A DNA stretch of 64,000 nt from Beijerinckiaceae bacterium (GTDB lineage Bacteria > Pseudomonadota > Alphaproteobacteria > Rhizobiales > Beijerinckiaceae): the NCBI GenBank assembly GCA_009773635.1, contig WSYC01000012.1:20325-84324 (forward strand), written 5' to 3'. Below the pieces are notes generated by a model, which saw only the letters and a list, made by a program, of their open reading frames with translations, searched no databases and had not been told where the DNA came from. The position numbers and the translations under genes were made by a program. Positions 17,257 through 25,925 of this stretch are shown here, in pieces. Position 1 is the stretch's first letter. The number at the start of each line of letters is the position of its first letter.

Positions 17257-18123
17257 ATGCTCTACGATGCCCTGATCGGTCCTTTTGTCGAATTTCCGTT
17301 CATGAAGCGCGCACTGGTCGGCGGCATCGCGATCTCGCTTGGCGCGGCACCGATCGGCGTTTTCCTGATGCTGCGCCGCATGAGCCTCATCGGCGATGCG
17401 ATGGCGCATGCGATCCTGCCCGGCGCGGCGATCGGCTTCCTGATCGGCGGGATTTCGCTCGGCTATATGACCATCGGCGGCCTGATCGCTGGCCTCGGTG
17501 TGGCGCTCGCCTCCGGGCTCGTGTCGCGCACGACGCTGGTGAAGGAGGATATGGCGCTTGCGGCCTTCTATCTCATCAGCCTCGCGCTCGGCGTGACGCT
17601 GGTCTCGGCGAGCCGCTCCAATATCGATATCCTCGCGCTGCTGTTCGGCTCGATCCTCGCGCTGGATGACCCGACGCTGCTGCTGATCGTTTCCGTTGCC
17701 AGCCTCACGCTGGCGGCGCTCGCGGTTGGGTATCGCGGTATCCTGATGGAGTGCCTCGACCCTGGTTTTGCCTCGGGTGTGAGTCGGTATGGTTCGCTGT
17801 TCCATCTCGGGTTTCTGGTCTTCGTGGTGCTGAACCTCGTCGCGGGGTTCCATGCGCTCGGCACCTTGCTGGTGGTCGGCATCATGATGCTGCCCGCCGG
17901 AACAGCCCGCCTGTGGAGCGACGATGTCGCCACGATGATCGCCATTGCCGTCCCGGTTGCGATGCTGTCGAACCTCGCGGGACTGCTGATTTCCTATCAT
18001 GCCGGCCTTGCCTCCGGCCCCGCGATCATTCTGGTTGCCGGCGCGCTCTACGCTGCCTCGCTGATTTTCGCACCTTACGGCCTGCTGCGGCGTTTCCTGC
18101 CGCAGCGCCACCTCGAAGCCTGA
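17257..18123 (+). CDS. znuB: Zinc ABC transporter permease ZnuB
   Basis: Inner-membrane permease of the ABC-3 metal family, 288 residues with about eight membrane segments. Hallmarks are RRMSLIGDAMAHAILPGAAIGFL near the N-terminus and the conserved stretch ALGTLLVVGIMMLPAGTARL in the C-terminal half. It is predicted to form the homodimeric zinc channel driven by ZnuC and fed by ZnuA. The start is one base after the znuC stop and znuA follows 22 bases downstream. Confidence 0.93.
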   Translation: MLYDALIGPFVEFPFMKRALVGGIAISLGAAPIGVFLMLRRMSLIGDAMAHAILPGAAIGFLIGGISLGYMTIGGLIAGLGVALASGLVSRTTLVKEDMALAAFYLISLALGVTLVSASRSNIDILALLFGSILALDDPTLLLIVSVASLTLAALAVGYRGILMECLDPGFASGVSRYGSLFHLGFLVFVVLNLVAGFHALGTLLVVGIMMLPAGTARLWSDDVATMIAIAVPVAMLSNLAGLLISYHAGLASGPAIILVAGALYAASLIFAPYGLLRRFLPQRHLEA

Positions 18124-18145
18124 CCCTCACCGACGGAGAACCCCG

Positions 18146-19129
18146 ATGACCTTCTTTCGCCCAAGCCGGAGCAATGTGATGAATGGTATAACATCCCGAC
18201 GCGGGATGCTGCTGTCCGCGATTGCGGCGACCTGCCTCGCTGCCATCCCGGCTCAGGCGCAGCAGCCGGAGGCGAAGCGCGTCAAGATCGTCGCCTCGTT
18301 TACGATCCTCGCCGATATCGCCAAGTCCGTGGCCGGTGATCGCGCGACAATCACGTCCCTCGTCGGTCCGAACGGCGATGCGCATGTCTACCGCGCGACC
18401 CCCGCCGATGCGAAGACGCTGAAGGAAGCCGATCTCGTCGTCGTCAACGGGCTGGGCTTTGAAGGCTTCATGCCGCGCCTGATCAAGTCGTCGGGCACCA
18501 AGGCGCCGGTCATCACCGTGACGACCGGGTTCAAACCACTCGAAAAGCCGAAAAAGGCCGCCGGCGGCCACGATCATGGGCACGACCACGATCACGGCGC
18601 GAAGGCGGATCCGCATACCTGGCAATCGATCGAGGCGGCGAAGCGCGCGGTGATCAACATCCGCGATGGCCTCGTGGCGATCGATGCCGCGGGAGGCGAC
18701 ACCTACCGGCGCAATGCGGAGGCCTATCTCGCCAGCCTGAGCGCGCTCAAGGCCGAGCTTGATGCGGGTTTTACCGCCATCCCGCAGGAGAAGCGCGTGA
18801 TCGTGACCAGCCACGATGCTTTCCGCTATTTCGCGGTAGATTTCGGCTTCCGCATGGAGGCGGTGCAGGGCGTTTCGACGGAGAGCGAGCCTTCCGCCAA
18901 GGATGTCGCACGCATCATCCGCGTCACCAAGGAGAAGAAAGCGCGCGCGATCTTCATCGAGAACATGGCGAACCCGAAGATCGCGGAGCAGATCGCGCGC
19001 GAATCCGGCGCCAAAATTGGCGGCACGCTGTTTTCCGATGCACTCTCCGATGAAAAAGGCCCGGCGCCCACCTATATCGCGATGATGAAGCACAACGCGA
19101 AAATGCTGATTGACGCACTCAAGGATTAA
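18146..19129 (+). CDS. znuA: Zinc ABC transporter substrate-binding protein ZnuA
   Basis: Periplasmic cluster-9 metal receptor, 327 residues. Residues 17-23 read SRRGMLL followed by a hydrophobic stretch ending AIPAQA, which looks like a Tat-type signal. Expected metal ligands are seen in GDAH (His80), DPHTW (His157), a TSHDAF motif and the C-terminal FSDALSD region. A His/Asp-rich loop (about 142-150) is the typical ZnuA charged loop and supports zinc rather than manganese. The ATG at 18146 has GGAG seven bases upstream; ATG 18179 is a shorter alternative. It is the fourth gene of the Zur-controlled unit. Confidence 0.93.
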   Translation: MTFFRPSRSNVMNGITSRRGMLLSAIAATCLAAIPAQAQQPEAKRVKIVASFTILADIAKSVAGDRATITSLVGPNGDAHVYRATPADAKTLKEADLVVVNGLGFEGFMPRLIKSSGTKAPVITVTTGFKPLEKPKKAAGGHDHGHDHDHGAKADPHTWQSIEAAKRAVINIRDGLVAIDAAGGDTYRRNAEAYLASLSALKAELDAGFTAIPQEKRVIVTSHDAFRYFAVDFGFRMEAVQGVSTESEPSAKDVARIIRVTKEKKARAIFIENMANPKIAEQIARESGAKIGGTLFSDALSDEKGPAPTYIAMMKHNAKMLIDALKD

Positions 19130-19242
19130 CCGGCGCACGAAAGCCGGCTTTGCCGCAAGAAACACTTGAAGCCGGCAGCAGTTTTCGCTTCAAACGAACC
19201 AACAGGCGCGCCGCCGGGATGGCGGTGCCGGAAGGACTGACC

Positions 19243-20343
19243 ATGACCGCAACCACCCCCGCGCACACCCCCGCCCCTGCAGGCAAAATCCCCGTCACCG
19301 TGCTCACCGGCTATCTCGGCGCCGGCAAGACGACGCTGCTCAACCGCATTCTCTCGGAGCCGCACGGCAAGAAATACGCCGTCATCGTCAACGAGTTCGG
19401 CGAGATCGGCATCGACAACGATCTCGTCGTCGGTGCGGATGAGGAAATCTTCGAGATGAACAACGGGTGCATCTGCTGTACCGTGCGCGGCGATCTCATC
19501 CGCATCATCGAGAACCTGATGAAGCGCAAGGGCCGCTTTGACGCCATCATCGTCGAGACGACCGGCCTCGCCGACCCCGCGCCGGTCGCGCAGACCTTCT
19601 TTGTCGATCAGGATGTGCAGGACAAGGCCCGCCTCGACGCGGTGGTGACCGTGGCCGATGCAAAATGGCTTGCCGCCCGGCTCAAGGATGCACCGGAAGC
19701 CAAGAACCAGATCGCGTTCGCCGATGTGATCCTGCTCAACAAGACCGACCTCGTGACCCCGGCCGAGCTGCGCGAGGTCGAGGCCCGCATCCGCGGCATC
19801 AACCCCTATGCGACGCTGCACAAGACGCAGAAGTGCGCCGTGCCGCTCGATGCGGTGCTCGGACGCGGGGCATTCGATCTCGAACGCATTCTCGAAATCG
19901 AGCCGGCCTTCCTCGAAAAGGATGATCACGATCATCACCATGATCATGATGATCATGAATGTGGCCCCGGCTGCTCGCACGGGCACCATGACCACAGCCA
20001 CGATCATGCCCATCATCACCATGGCGGGCTGAAGCACTACCACGACGAGCACATCCAGTCGGTGTCGATCAGCCATGACGGCGATGTCGATCCCGAGAAA
20101 TTCATGCCGTGGATCAACGATCTCGTGCAGAAGGAAGGCCCGAGCATCCTGCGCTCGAAAGGCATCCTCGCGTTTCTCAAAGAGCCCAAGCGCTTTGTCT
20201 TCCAGGGCGTGCACATGATCCTCGATGGCGATTTGCAACGTGACTGGAAGAATGACGAAAAGCGCGTCAGCCGCATCGTCTTCATCGGCCGCGATCTTGA
20301 TGCCGAGGCCCTGCGCGCCGGCTTCCTCGCCTGCGCCGCGTGA
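19243..20343 (+). CDS. COG0523 (CobW-like) GTPase, probable zinc metallochaperone
   Basis: G3E-family GTPase of 366 residues. The P-loop is GYLGAGKTT, the metal-binding signature is CICC, and NKTD is the guanine-specificity motif. The CobW C-terminal domain follows a very His/Asp-rich linker (about residues 226-266) that should bind metal. COG0523 members under Zur control deliver zinc to client proteins under depletion (established for the family). ATG 19243 was chosen because GGAAGGA lies eight bases upstream, although the frame is open 31 codons further. It starts 113 bases after znuA with no visible terminator or second Zur box between, so it probably shares the transcript. Confidence 0.9.
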   Translation: MTATTPAHTPAPAGKIPVTVLTGYLGAGKTTLLNRILSEPHGKKYAVIVNEFGEIGIDNDLVVGADEEIFEMNNGCICCTVRGDLIRIIENLMKRKGRFDAIIVETTGLADPAPVAQTFFVDQDVQDKARLDAVVTVADAKWLAARLKDAPEAKNQIAFADVILLNKTDLVTPAELREVEARIRGINPYATLHKTQKCAVPLDAVLGRGAFDLERILEIEPAFLEKDDHDHHHDHDDHECGPGCSHGHHDHSHDHAHHHHGGLKHYHDEHIQSVSISHDGDVDPEKFMPWINDLVQKEGPSILRSKGILAFLKEPKRFVFQGVHMILDGDLQRDWKNDEKRVSRIVFIGRDLDAEALRAGFLACAA

Positions 20344-20346
20344 TCC

Positions 20347-20391
20347 GCTTGATCCGAAAAAGTGGCCTCCGGTTTTTCGTGGCGATCATGC
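20347..20391. repeat. Palindromic repeat, type B, copy 1
   Basis: Core GAAAAAGTGG-N3-CCGGTTTTTCG lies between arms GCTTGATC (20347-20354) and GATCATGC (20384-20391), with one mismatch. A perfect second partner GATCAAGC lies at 20400-20407. It fills the 67-base gap between the COG0523 gene and the WD40 gene. Confidence 0.65.
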
Positions 20392-20410
20392 GGAAAGAAG
20401 ATCAAGCCTG

Positions 20411-21403
20411 ATGTCGAACGCCCAAATCCAGACGCTGACCGATCGCGTCACCACCCTCGCCTTCGATCAGCACGTGCTGAAGGCGGGGTTCTTCGGCGAG
20501 CAGCCTTTTTTCGTGCTGGCGGATGGCGCGATCCATCTTGGCCGCGAGAAGCCGGCGCTGCGCCCGCACGACGACGCCATCCTCGTGGTTGCAGCGGACC
20601 AGAGCCGCGTCGTCACCGGCGGCGATGACGGCAAGGTGATCGAAACACAGCCTGACGGCACCACGCATATCCTCGGCGACGAGAAGGGGCGCTGGATCGA
20701 TGCCGTTACACTCGGGCCGGATGGTTCGGTCGCATGGAGCGTCGGCAAGACCGTCCGGGCGCGTGACGGCAAGGGCAAAATCCGCGACCTCACGGTGCCT
20801 TCAACGCCCCAAGGGCTCGGTTTCGCGCCCAAGGGCTATCGCCTCGCAATCGCGCATATCGACGGGGCGACGGCATGGTTCCCGAACATGGACGCCGCGC
20901 CGGAAAAATTCGACTGGAAGGGTCCGCACCTCGATATCACCTTCTCGCCCGACAACCGCTTCCTCGTGACCTCGATGCAGGAGAACCAGCTCCACGGCTG
21001 GCGGCTCAGCGACAAGGGTCACATGCGGATGTCCGGCTATCCCGGAAAAACGCGCTCGTTTGCGTGGTCCTATGACGGTCTCTGGCTCGCGACCTCCGGC
21101 GCGGAGGCGGCCATCGTCTGGCCCTTCGCGAAGGATGGTCCGACCGGCAAGGCCCCGCGCGAATGCGGCATCCGCCCGGCGCGTGTCAGCCAGGTGGCGT
21201 TTCACCCCAAAGCGCTGGTGCTGGCCATCGGCTATGAGGACGGCTGGGTTATCCTCGTCCGCTTCACCGATGCGGCGGAACTGCTGGTGCGCGCGGGGGG
21301 GGATGGCACACCGATCACCGCGCTCGCGTGGGACAAGGACGGCAAGCGCCTCGCGTTCGGCTCCGAGAGCGGCGGCGGCGGGCTGCTGACGCTGCCGGTC
21401 TGA
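20411..21403 (+). CDS. WD40-like beta-propeller protein linked to the COG0523 GTPase
   Basis: A 330-residue product without signal peptide. It contains repeated segments of about 40 residues with WD-type features (VAWSVGK, RSFAWSYDGLWLATSG, ALAWDKDGKRLAFGSESG), consistent with a seven-bladed propeller. ATG 20411 begins the conserved-looking N-terminus MSNAQIQTL; the open frame upstream overlaps the COG0523 gene and the repeat. Pairing of a WD40 protein with a COG0523 GTPase recurs in related bacteria as far as I recall. A role as scaffold or client partner in zinc delivery is inference. Confidence 0.75.
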   Translation: MSNAQIQTLTDRVTTLAFDQHVLKAGFFGEQPFFVLADGAIHLGREKPALRPHDDAILVVAADQSRVVTGGDDGKVIETQPDGTTHILGDEKGRWIDAVTLGPDGSVAWSVGKTVRARDGKGKIRDLTVPSTPQGLGFAPKGYRLAIAHIDGATAWFPNMDAAPEKFDWKGPHLDITFSPDNRFLVTSMQENQLHGWRLSDKGHMRMSGYPGKTRSFAWSYDGLWLATSGAEAAIVWPFAKDGPTGKAPRECGIRPARVSQVAFHPKALVLAIGYEDGWVILVRFTDAAELLVRAGGDGTPITALAWDKDGKRLAFGSESGGGGLLTLPV

Positions 21404-21405
21404 AC

Positions 21406-21449
21406 CCATGCACCCTAAAAGTGGAAACCGGTTTTCGGACAAGGGCATG
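21406..21449. repeat. Palindromic repeat, type B, copy 2
   Basis: Core AAAAGTGG-N3-CCGGTTTTCGG lies between arms CCATGC and GCATGG, with an additional CCCT/AGGG pair. It lies directly after the WD40 stop codon, upstream of the 90-residue gene. Confidence 0.65.
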
Positions 21450-21469
21450 GAGAAGGAAAAAACAAGGCG

Positions 21470-21742
21470 ATGAGCCTCTTCCCGAACCCCTTCCGCAGGA
21501 AGCTCCCGCGCGATGAGGCCGCGCTGGCCCGCCTTCGCGCATGGGTTTCGGCAGCACTCGGCGATCCCGCTGGTCTCGATCTCACGATTTCCGAGGTTGA
21601 CTGCGCCGATCCCGCCTGCCCCGGCCTCGAAACCTTCATCCTCGTGCTGCGCTCGGGCGAGGCGACGCAGGCAGTAAAGGTGAAAAAGCCGATCGCGGAA
21701 ATTACCGAAGCGGACGTAGTGGAGGCCGTACGGTTCTTGTAG
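21470..21742 (+). CDS. Small conserved-looking protein with Cys-x4-Cys (90 aa)
   Basis: A 90-residue soluble product. Residues 15-35 are a helical, Ala/Leu-rich N-terminal part; the motif DCADPACPGLET with Cys45 and Cys50 follows, and then an alternating beta-like region. AAGG lies just upstream of the ATG. It is the last gene of the zinc locus on this strand. I recall similar small proteins annotated only as hypothetical in Rhizobiales. The Cys pair and the context suggest metal binding, but that is inference. Confidence 0.65.
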   Translation: MSLFPNPFRRKLPRDEAALARLRAWVSAALGDPAGLDLTISEVDCADPACPGLETFILVLRSGEATQAVKVKKPIAEITEADVVEAVRFL

Positions 21743-21913
21743 ACCGGCCGCCGCAAAGGTGGAACGCAACCTCCCCGCCCGCAATGTTGGGCAGGGCTCC
21801 TACGGCTCTTCCCTCCGCTTGAAATCGGGGCAGAGGGTTCAAAAATGCGGGCCATGGATGTCGTTGCGTTCCGATCATCAAACTACCGCATTTGCCCCCT
21901 GAATCACTCTCCC

Positions 21914-23347
21914 TCACCGCACCAGTACATTCCTGAACTGCCAGGGGTCGGAATAATCGACATCCTCGGGGAACAGCGCCTCGCGATCCTGCGCCGGGTT
22001 CCAATCCGTGTAGAAGCCTTTTACCGGTCCGAGATACGGCATCTGCACTTCAAGGCAGCGGCGATAATCCATCTCGTCGGCTTCGACGATGCCGGCGTCC
22101 GGGTTCTCGAGCGCCCAGACCATGCCCGCGAGCACCGCCGAGGTCACCTGCATCCCGGTCGCGTTCTGATACGGCGCGAGCTTGCGCGTCTCCTCGACCG
22201 AAAGCTGCGAGCCATACCAGTAGGCGTTGTTCTTGTGGCCGAAGAGCAGCACGCCAAGTTCATCGATGCCATCAACGATCTCGTGCTCGGTGAGGATGTG
22301 GTGCTCGGGCTGGATATGCCCGCCATTGCCGAACAGCTCGTGCAGCGAGATCACGGCGTCATTCGCCGGATGATAGGCGTAATGGCACGTCGGGCGATGG
22401 AGAACCTTACCCGAGGCATCGCGCAGCGTGAAATAATCCGCGATCGAGATCGACTCGTTATGCGTGACGAGGAAGCCGTATTGCGCGCCCATCGTCGGGC
22501 ACCAGGTGCGCACGCGGGTGTTCGCACCCGGCTGGAGGAGATAGATCGCGGCGCCGCAGCCCGATTCATGCTGGCGACCGTTTTCCGGCATCCACTTCTC
22601 GTGCGTGCCCCAGCCAAGTTCGGCCGGCTGCATGCCTTCCGACAGGAAGCCTTCGACCGACCAGGTGTTGACGAAGACATTCGGCGGCTTCGGGCTTTTC
22701 GCACGCTGGGTGTCGCGTTCAGCAATGTGCACGCCCTTGACGCCGGCATCCGCCATCAGCTTGGCCCAGCCTTCGCGGGTCGTCGGCTCGGTGAACGACA
22801 AGCCGAGATCAGAGGCCACATTCAACAGCGCCTGCTTGACGAACCAGCTGACCATGCCGGGGTTGGCACCACAGGTCGACACCGCCGTCGGCCCGCCGGG
22901 TTTCCTGCGCTTGGCTTCAAGCAACGTCTCGCGCAGGGCATAGTTGGAGCGCGCTGCGGCACCACCTGAGTTATCCCAGTAGAACCCAAGCCAGGGTTCG
23001 ACCACAGTATCGATGTAGAGCGCGCCAAGTTCGCGGCAGAATTCCATCAGATCGACCGAGCCGGTATCGACCGAGAGGTTGACGCAGAAGCCCTGCCCTG
23101 CGCCTTCGGTCAGCAAAGGCTTGAGCATGTCGCGGTAATTATCCCGCGTCACTGCGGCCTGCATGTAGCGGATGCCGCGTTCATCGAGCAGCGCACGATC
23201 GGCATCGCTGGGATCGATCACGACAAAGCGCGATTTGTCGAACTTGAAATGCCGCTCGATGAGGGGCAGCGTGCCGCGTCCGATCGAGCCAAAGCCGATC
23301 ATGACGATGGGGCCGGAAATCGTGCCGTGGATGGGCCAATCAGTCAT
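21914..23347 (-). CDS. hss: Homospermidine synthase
   Basis: NAD-dependent enzyme that makes sym-homospermidine from putrescine (EC 2.5.1.44 or 2.5.1.45 type), a characteristic alphaproteobacterial polyamine. The 477-residue product begins with a Rossmann fold: VMIGFGSIGRGTLPLIERHF at about 15-34, then VVIDPSD. The saccharopine-dehydrogenase-like catalytic region includes NPGMVSWFVKQALL and the WGTHEKWMP segment. Ornithine decarboxylase, which would supply putrescine, lies two genes upstream on the same strand. Confidence 0.92.
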   Translation of the reverse strand: MTDWPIHGTISGPIVMIGFGSIGRGTLPLIERHFKFDKSRFVVIDPSDADRALLDERGIRYMQAAVTRDNYRDMLKPLLTEGAGQGFCVNLSVDTGSVDLMEFCRELGALYIDTVVEPWLGFYWDNSGGAAARSNYALRETLLEAKRRKPGGPTAVSTCGANPGMVSWFVKQALLNVASDLGLSFTEPTTREGWAKLMADAGVKGVHIAERDTQRAKSPKPPNVFVNTWSVEGFLSEGMQPAELGWGTHEKWMPENGRQHESGCGAAIYLLQPGANTRVRTWCPTMGAQYGFLVTHNESISIADYFTLRDASGKVLHRPTCHYAYHPANDAVISLHELFGNGGHIQPEHHILTEHEIVDGIDELGVLLFGHKNNAYWYGSQLSVEETRKLAPYQNATGMQVTSAVLAGMVWALENPDAGIVEADEMDYRRCLEVQMPYLGPVKGFYTDWNPAQDREALFPEDVDYSDPWQFRNVLVR

Positions 23348-23450
23348 CGGAATCGTCTTTCTTCAGTCAGGACAGGGACAACACGCGCGTGCCCGCCTTT
23401 TGCGGAGAGCACGCGATAACGTCAAGTCTTAGAGGGGGTGAACGACAGAT

Positions 23451-23990
23451 TTATGCTGCCTTTCGGCGGTCTGCCAGCTCGCGCGCCTGCTGGAGCGAGA
23501 TTGCCCCGGTTGCCCGGACAAGCCCGCGTGCGCGAGCAAAAGCCGCCGGCACCAGCTCGGCACCCAGAAAACGGGCACCGTCAAACGGGCCAGGCAATTC
23601 CAGACGTGCCACAGGCGCGCGTTCAAACCCGAAGCGGTTATAGTAGCCGGCATCGCCGACCAGAATCACGCCGCGATGACCATATTCCGCCGCATGGGCA
23701 AGACCGTGCCGGATCAGCGCGCTGCCAAGACCGCCGGAGCGGAAAACCGGATCAACCGCGATCGGGCCCAGCATCAGGGCCGGCACGCCGCCAGCGTCTA
23801 TGTGCCAGAAGCGCAAGGTCGCCACGAGACGATCATCCGACCGTGCAACGAAGGCGAGGCCATCCGCCGGCAGCCGGCCCTCGCGAAGACGCTCGCAGGT
23901 CTTGGCGAAGCGGTTCGGTCCGAAAGCGCGATCAAGCAAGTGCTCCCGCGCGGGGATGTCGAAGAGTTTTTCAGTATCGATATAGGCCAT
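23451..23990 (-). CDS. GNAT family N-acetyltransferase
   Basis: A 179-residue protein with the GNAT acetyl-CoA-binding motif A (GPIAVDPVFRSGGLGSALIRHG, about 75-96, containing R-S-G-G-L-G). A GDAGYYNRFGFERA segment typical of YhbS-like acetyltransferases follows. The substrate is unknown. The position between ornithine decarboxylase and homospermidine synthase makes polyamine acetylation conceivable, but no sequence feature proves it. Confidence 0.85.
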   Translation of the reverse strand: MAYIDTEKLFDIPAREHLLDRAFGPNRFAKTCERLREGRLPADGLAFVARSDDRLVATLRFWHIDAGGVPALMLGPIAVDPVFRSGGLGSALIRHGLAHAAEYGHRGVILVGDAGYYNRFGFERAPVARLELPGPFDGARFLGAELVPAAFARARGLVRATGAISLQQARELADRRKAA

Positions 23991-24053
23991 CGGGTGGTCC
24001 TCTCGGGATCAGGAATGAGAGAACCCTCGCACCATGAGCGCGCGCCCATGATC

Positions 24054-24095
24054 CCCGGAAAAGTGGTTGCCGGTTTTCCGGCAGGGACCATGGGC
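24054..24095. repeat. Palindromic repeat, type B, copy 3
   Basis: Arms GCCCATG (24054-24060) and CATGGGC (24089-24095) flank the core GGAAAAGTGG-N3-CCGGTTTTCCG. It lies between the acetyltransferase and ornithine decarboxylase genes, so it may form a hairpin in their shared minus-strand transcript. Confidence 0.65.
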
Positions 24096-24169
24096 AATAT
24101 CCGGCGCGCTCACGCCGAACGGGAGGAAGCTGAAGGCGCACACCCGTGAGTGTGCGCAGAAGCCGTGCG

Positions 24170-25303
24170 TCAGATGACGATCTGGCGCAGGCCGGTCATG
24201 CCGTTGAAGTTCTGCGACGAATAGGTCGTCGTATAGGCACCCGTGCCTTCGATGAGGACCTTGTCCCCGATCTCGAGGCTGAACGGGAGCAGATACGGCT
24301 CCTTCTCGTACATCACATCCGCCGAATCGCAGGTCGGTCCGGCCAGCACGCAAGGGATGAGATCATCGCCATCCCGCGGGGTGCGGATCGGATAGCGGAT
24401 CGACTCATCCATCGTCTCGGCAAGGCCGTGGAACTTGCCGATATCGAGATAGACCCATCGGAGATCCGCGGGATCGTCGGACTTGTTCGACACCAGCACG
24501 ACCTCGGCCTCGATGATGCCGGCATTGCCGACCATGCCACGACCCGGCTCGATGATCGTCTCCGGGATGCGGTTGCCGAAATGCGCCTTGAGCGCGGCGA
24601 AGATCGCCTGCCCGTAGGCTTTTACGGCCGGGACATCCTTGAGATACTTAGTCGGAAAACCACCGCCGAGATTGACCATCGACAGCGTGATGCCACGCTC
24701 CGCCATCTCGCGGAAAATCGCGGCAGCCGAGCCCAGCGCACGGTTCCACATCAGCGGGTTGCGCTGCTGCGAACCGACGTGGAACGACACGCCATGCGCC
24801 ACGAGGCCAAGACGATGAGCCAGCTCAAGAACGCGCGGCGCCATCTCCGGCACGCAGCCGAACTTGCGCGACAGCGGCCATTCCGCACCTTCGCCATCGC
24901 AGAGGATGCGGCAGAACACTTTCGAACCCGGGGCGGCGCGCGCGATCTTCTCGACTTCCGCTTCGCAATCGACCGCGAAGAGCCGCACGCCGCGCTCATA
25001 GGCACGGGCGATGTCACGCTCTTTCTTGATCGTGTTGCCGAACGAAATCCGGTCAGCAGCAGCACCGGCCGCGAGCACCATTTCGATCTCGCCGATCGAG
25101 GCGGCATCGAAGCACGAGCCGAGCTTGGCCAGAAGCTCCAGGATTTCCGGCGCCGGGTTCGCCTTCACGGCATAGAACACGCGCGTGTCCGGCAGCGCCT
25201 TGGCAAAGGCGTTGTAGTTGTCGCGGACGACATCGATATCGATGATGAGGCGCGGGCCCTCGTCGCGGCGCGTACGGAGGAATTCGCGAATACGATCAGT
25301 CAT
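24170..25303 (-). CDS. Type III PLP-dependent decarboxylase, probable ornithine (ornithine/lysine) decarboxylase
   Basis: Alanine-racemase-fold decarboxylase of 377 residues that would convert ornithine to putrescine, feeding homospermidine synthesis. PLP-binding Lys47 lies in FYAVKANP, the His motif is FHVGSQQRNP, the phosphate-binding motif is EPGRG (252-256) and catalytic Cys325 lies in PTCDSADV. Length and motifs fit eukaryotic-type ODC. ATG 25303 was chosen because AAGGGA lies about eight bases upstream. The 620 bases upstream hold no gene and look like a regulated leader. Confidence 0.9.
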   Translation of the reverse strand: MTDRIREFLRTRRDEGPRLIIDIDVVRDNYNAFAKALPDTRVFYAVKANPAPEILELLAKLGSCFDAASIGEIEMVLAAGAAADRISFGNTIKKERDIARAYERGVRLFAVDCEAEVEKIARAAPGSKVFCRILCDGEGAEWPLSRKFGCVPEMAPRVLELAHRLGLVAHGVSFHVGSQQRNPLMWNRALGSAAAIFREMAERGITLSMVNLGGGFPTKYLKDVPAVKAYGQAIFAALKAHFGNRIPETIIEPGRGMVGNAGIIEAEVVLVSNKSDDPADLRWVYLDIGKFHGLAETMDESIRYPIRTPRDGDDLIPCVLAGPTCDSADVMYEKEPYLLPFSLEIGDKVLIEGTGAYTTTYSSQNFNGMTGLRQIVI

Positions 25304-25925
25304 GGCAGCATCCCTTACGCGGGCACCTCGGCCCGCATTGGCGATGGACACGGTAGGATACGACTTCGCCTTGCCCGCGCGGTGGAGGCGCGGAAACAGG
25401 GGTCACTCGCATCCCATGCCGCGCGAAGGTCGGAGAGACCCCGTTGCGGCGGTGACGCTGCGCCGTATGACGGTTTTTCGCGGCCAAAATCGCAGCAAGC
25501 GACGTCGACCGTTAAAAACGCCATCGTTTGGAAGGGAAAGACCCGACCGCACGCCCGGCAAGATGGACAAGCCTCTTCAGTTCGCCGGACTTGGAACCCG
25601 GCTGAGACCAAAAAAGCCCGCTCCGTCGTTGCTTTGAGCTGCGTCACCCGCTTCGGGCGGGGCCGCCGGTTCGCCTCCGGCTACTGGTCCGTTCTTCAGA
25701 GAAACAAGGCTTGCGCTTTGCTCTCCAACGACTGGCGTTTTTCCGGCCTCTTGTCCGGAGATCCGCCGACCAGCACGCAACCACAGGCACGTGCGAAATT
25801 GGGCAAGGCGGTGTATACGGCCATCGCCCCCCCGATGCAAGAAAAACCGACGCTTTTCCCGCAAAAAAATTTTCGTGAATTAAGCGTGACTTTCCCAAGC
25901 CTTAACACGCATTTTGTGAGCCGGA
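25304..25925 (-). promoter_or_regulatory. Long leader region of ornithine decarboxylase; candidate speF-type leader RNA with attenuator
   Basis: There are 622 bases between the ODC start and the copper ATPase stop with no convincing gene. On the minus strand there is a short upstream frame (ATG 25824 to stop 25696, 42 codons). GC-rich hairpins follow (CCCGC/GCGGG), and then GAGCGGGC and six T (plus-strand A-run 25610-25615), which looks like an attenuator about 300 bases before the gene. The speF motif (Weinberg and co-workers) is a known structured leader upstream of ODC genes in alphaproteobacteria; assignment to it is inference from position and layout only. Confidence 0.45.

Noticed and set aside
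18179-18196. A second Zur half-site (GGTATAACATC) at the znuA start
   Set aside because: Only the right half matches; the left half is poor and the sequence lies inside the znuA coding region. Expression from the upstream Zur promoter is sufficient.
25560-25700. tmRNA, RNase P or SRP RNA in the ODC leader (a stretch resembling GGTTC-AAGTCC was seen)
   Set aside because: None of the conserved cores of these RNAs could be found, and position directly upstream of ODC explains the region better.
25696-25908. A 70-residue protein on the minus strand upstream of ODC
   Set aside because: No family resemblance and poor start context; kept only as a possible leader peptide from its internal ATG 25824.
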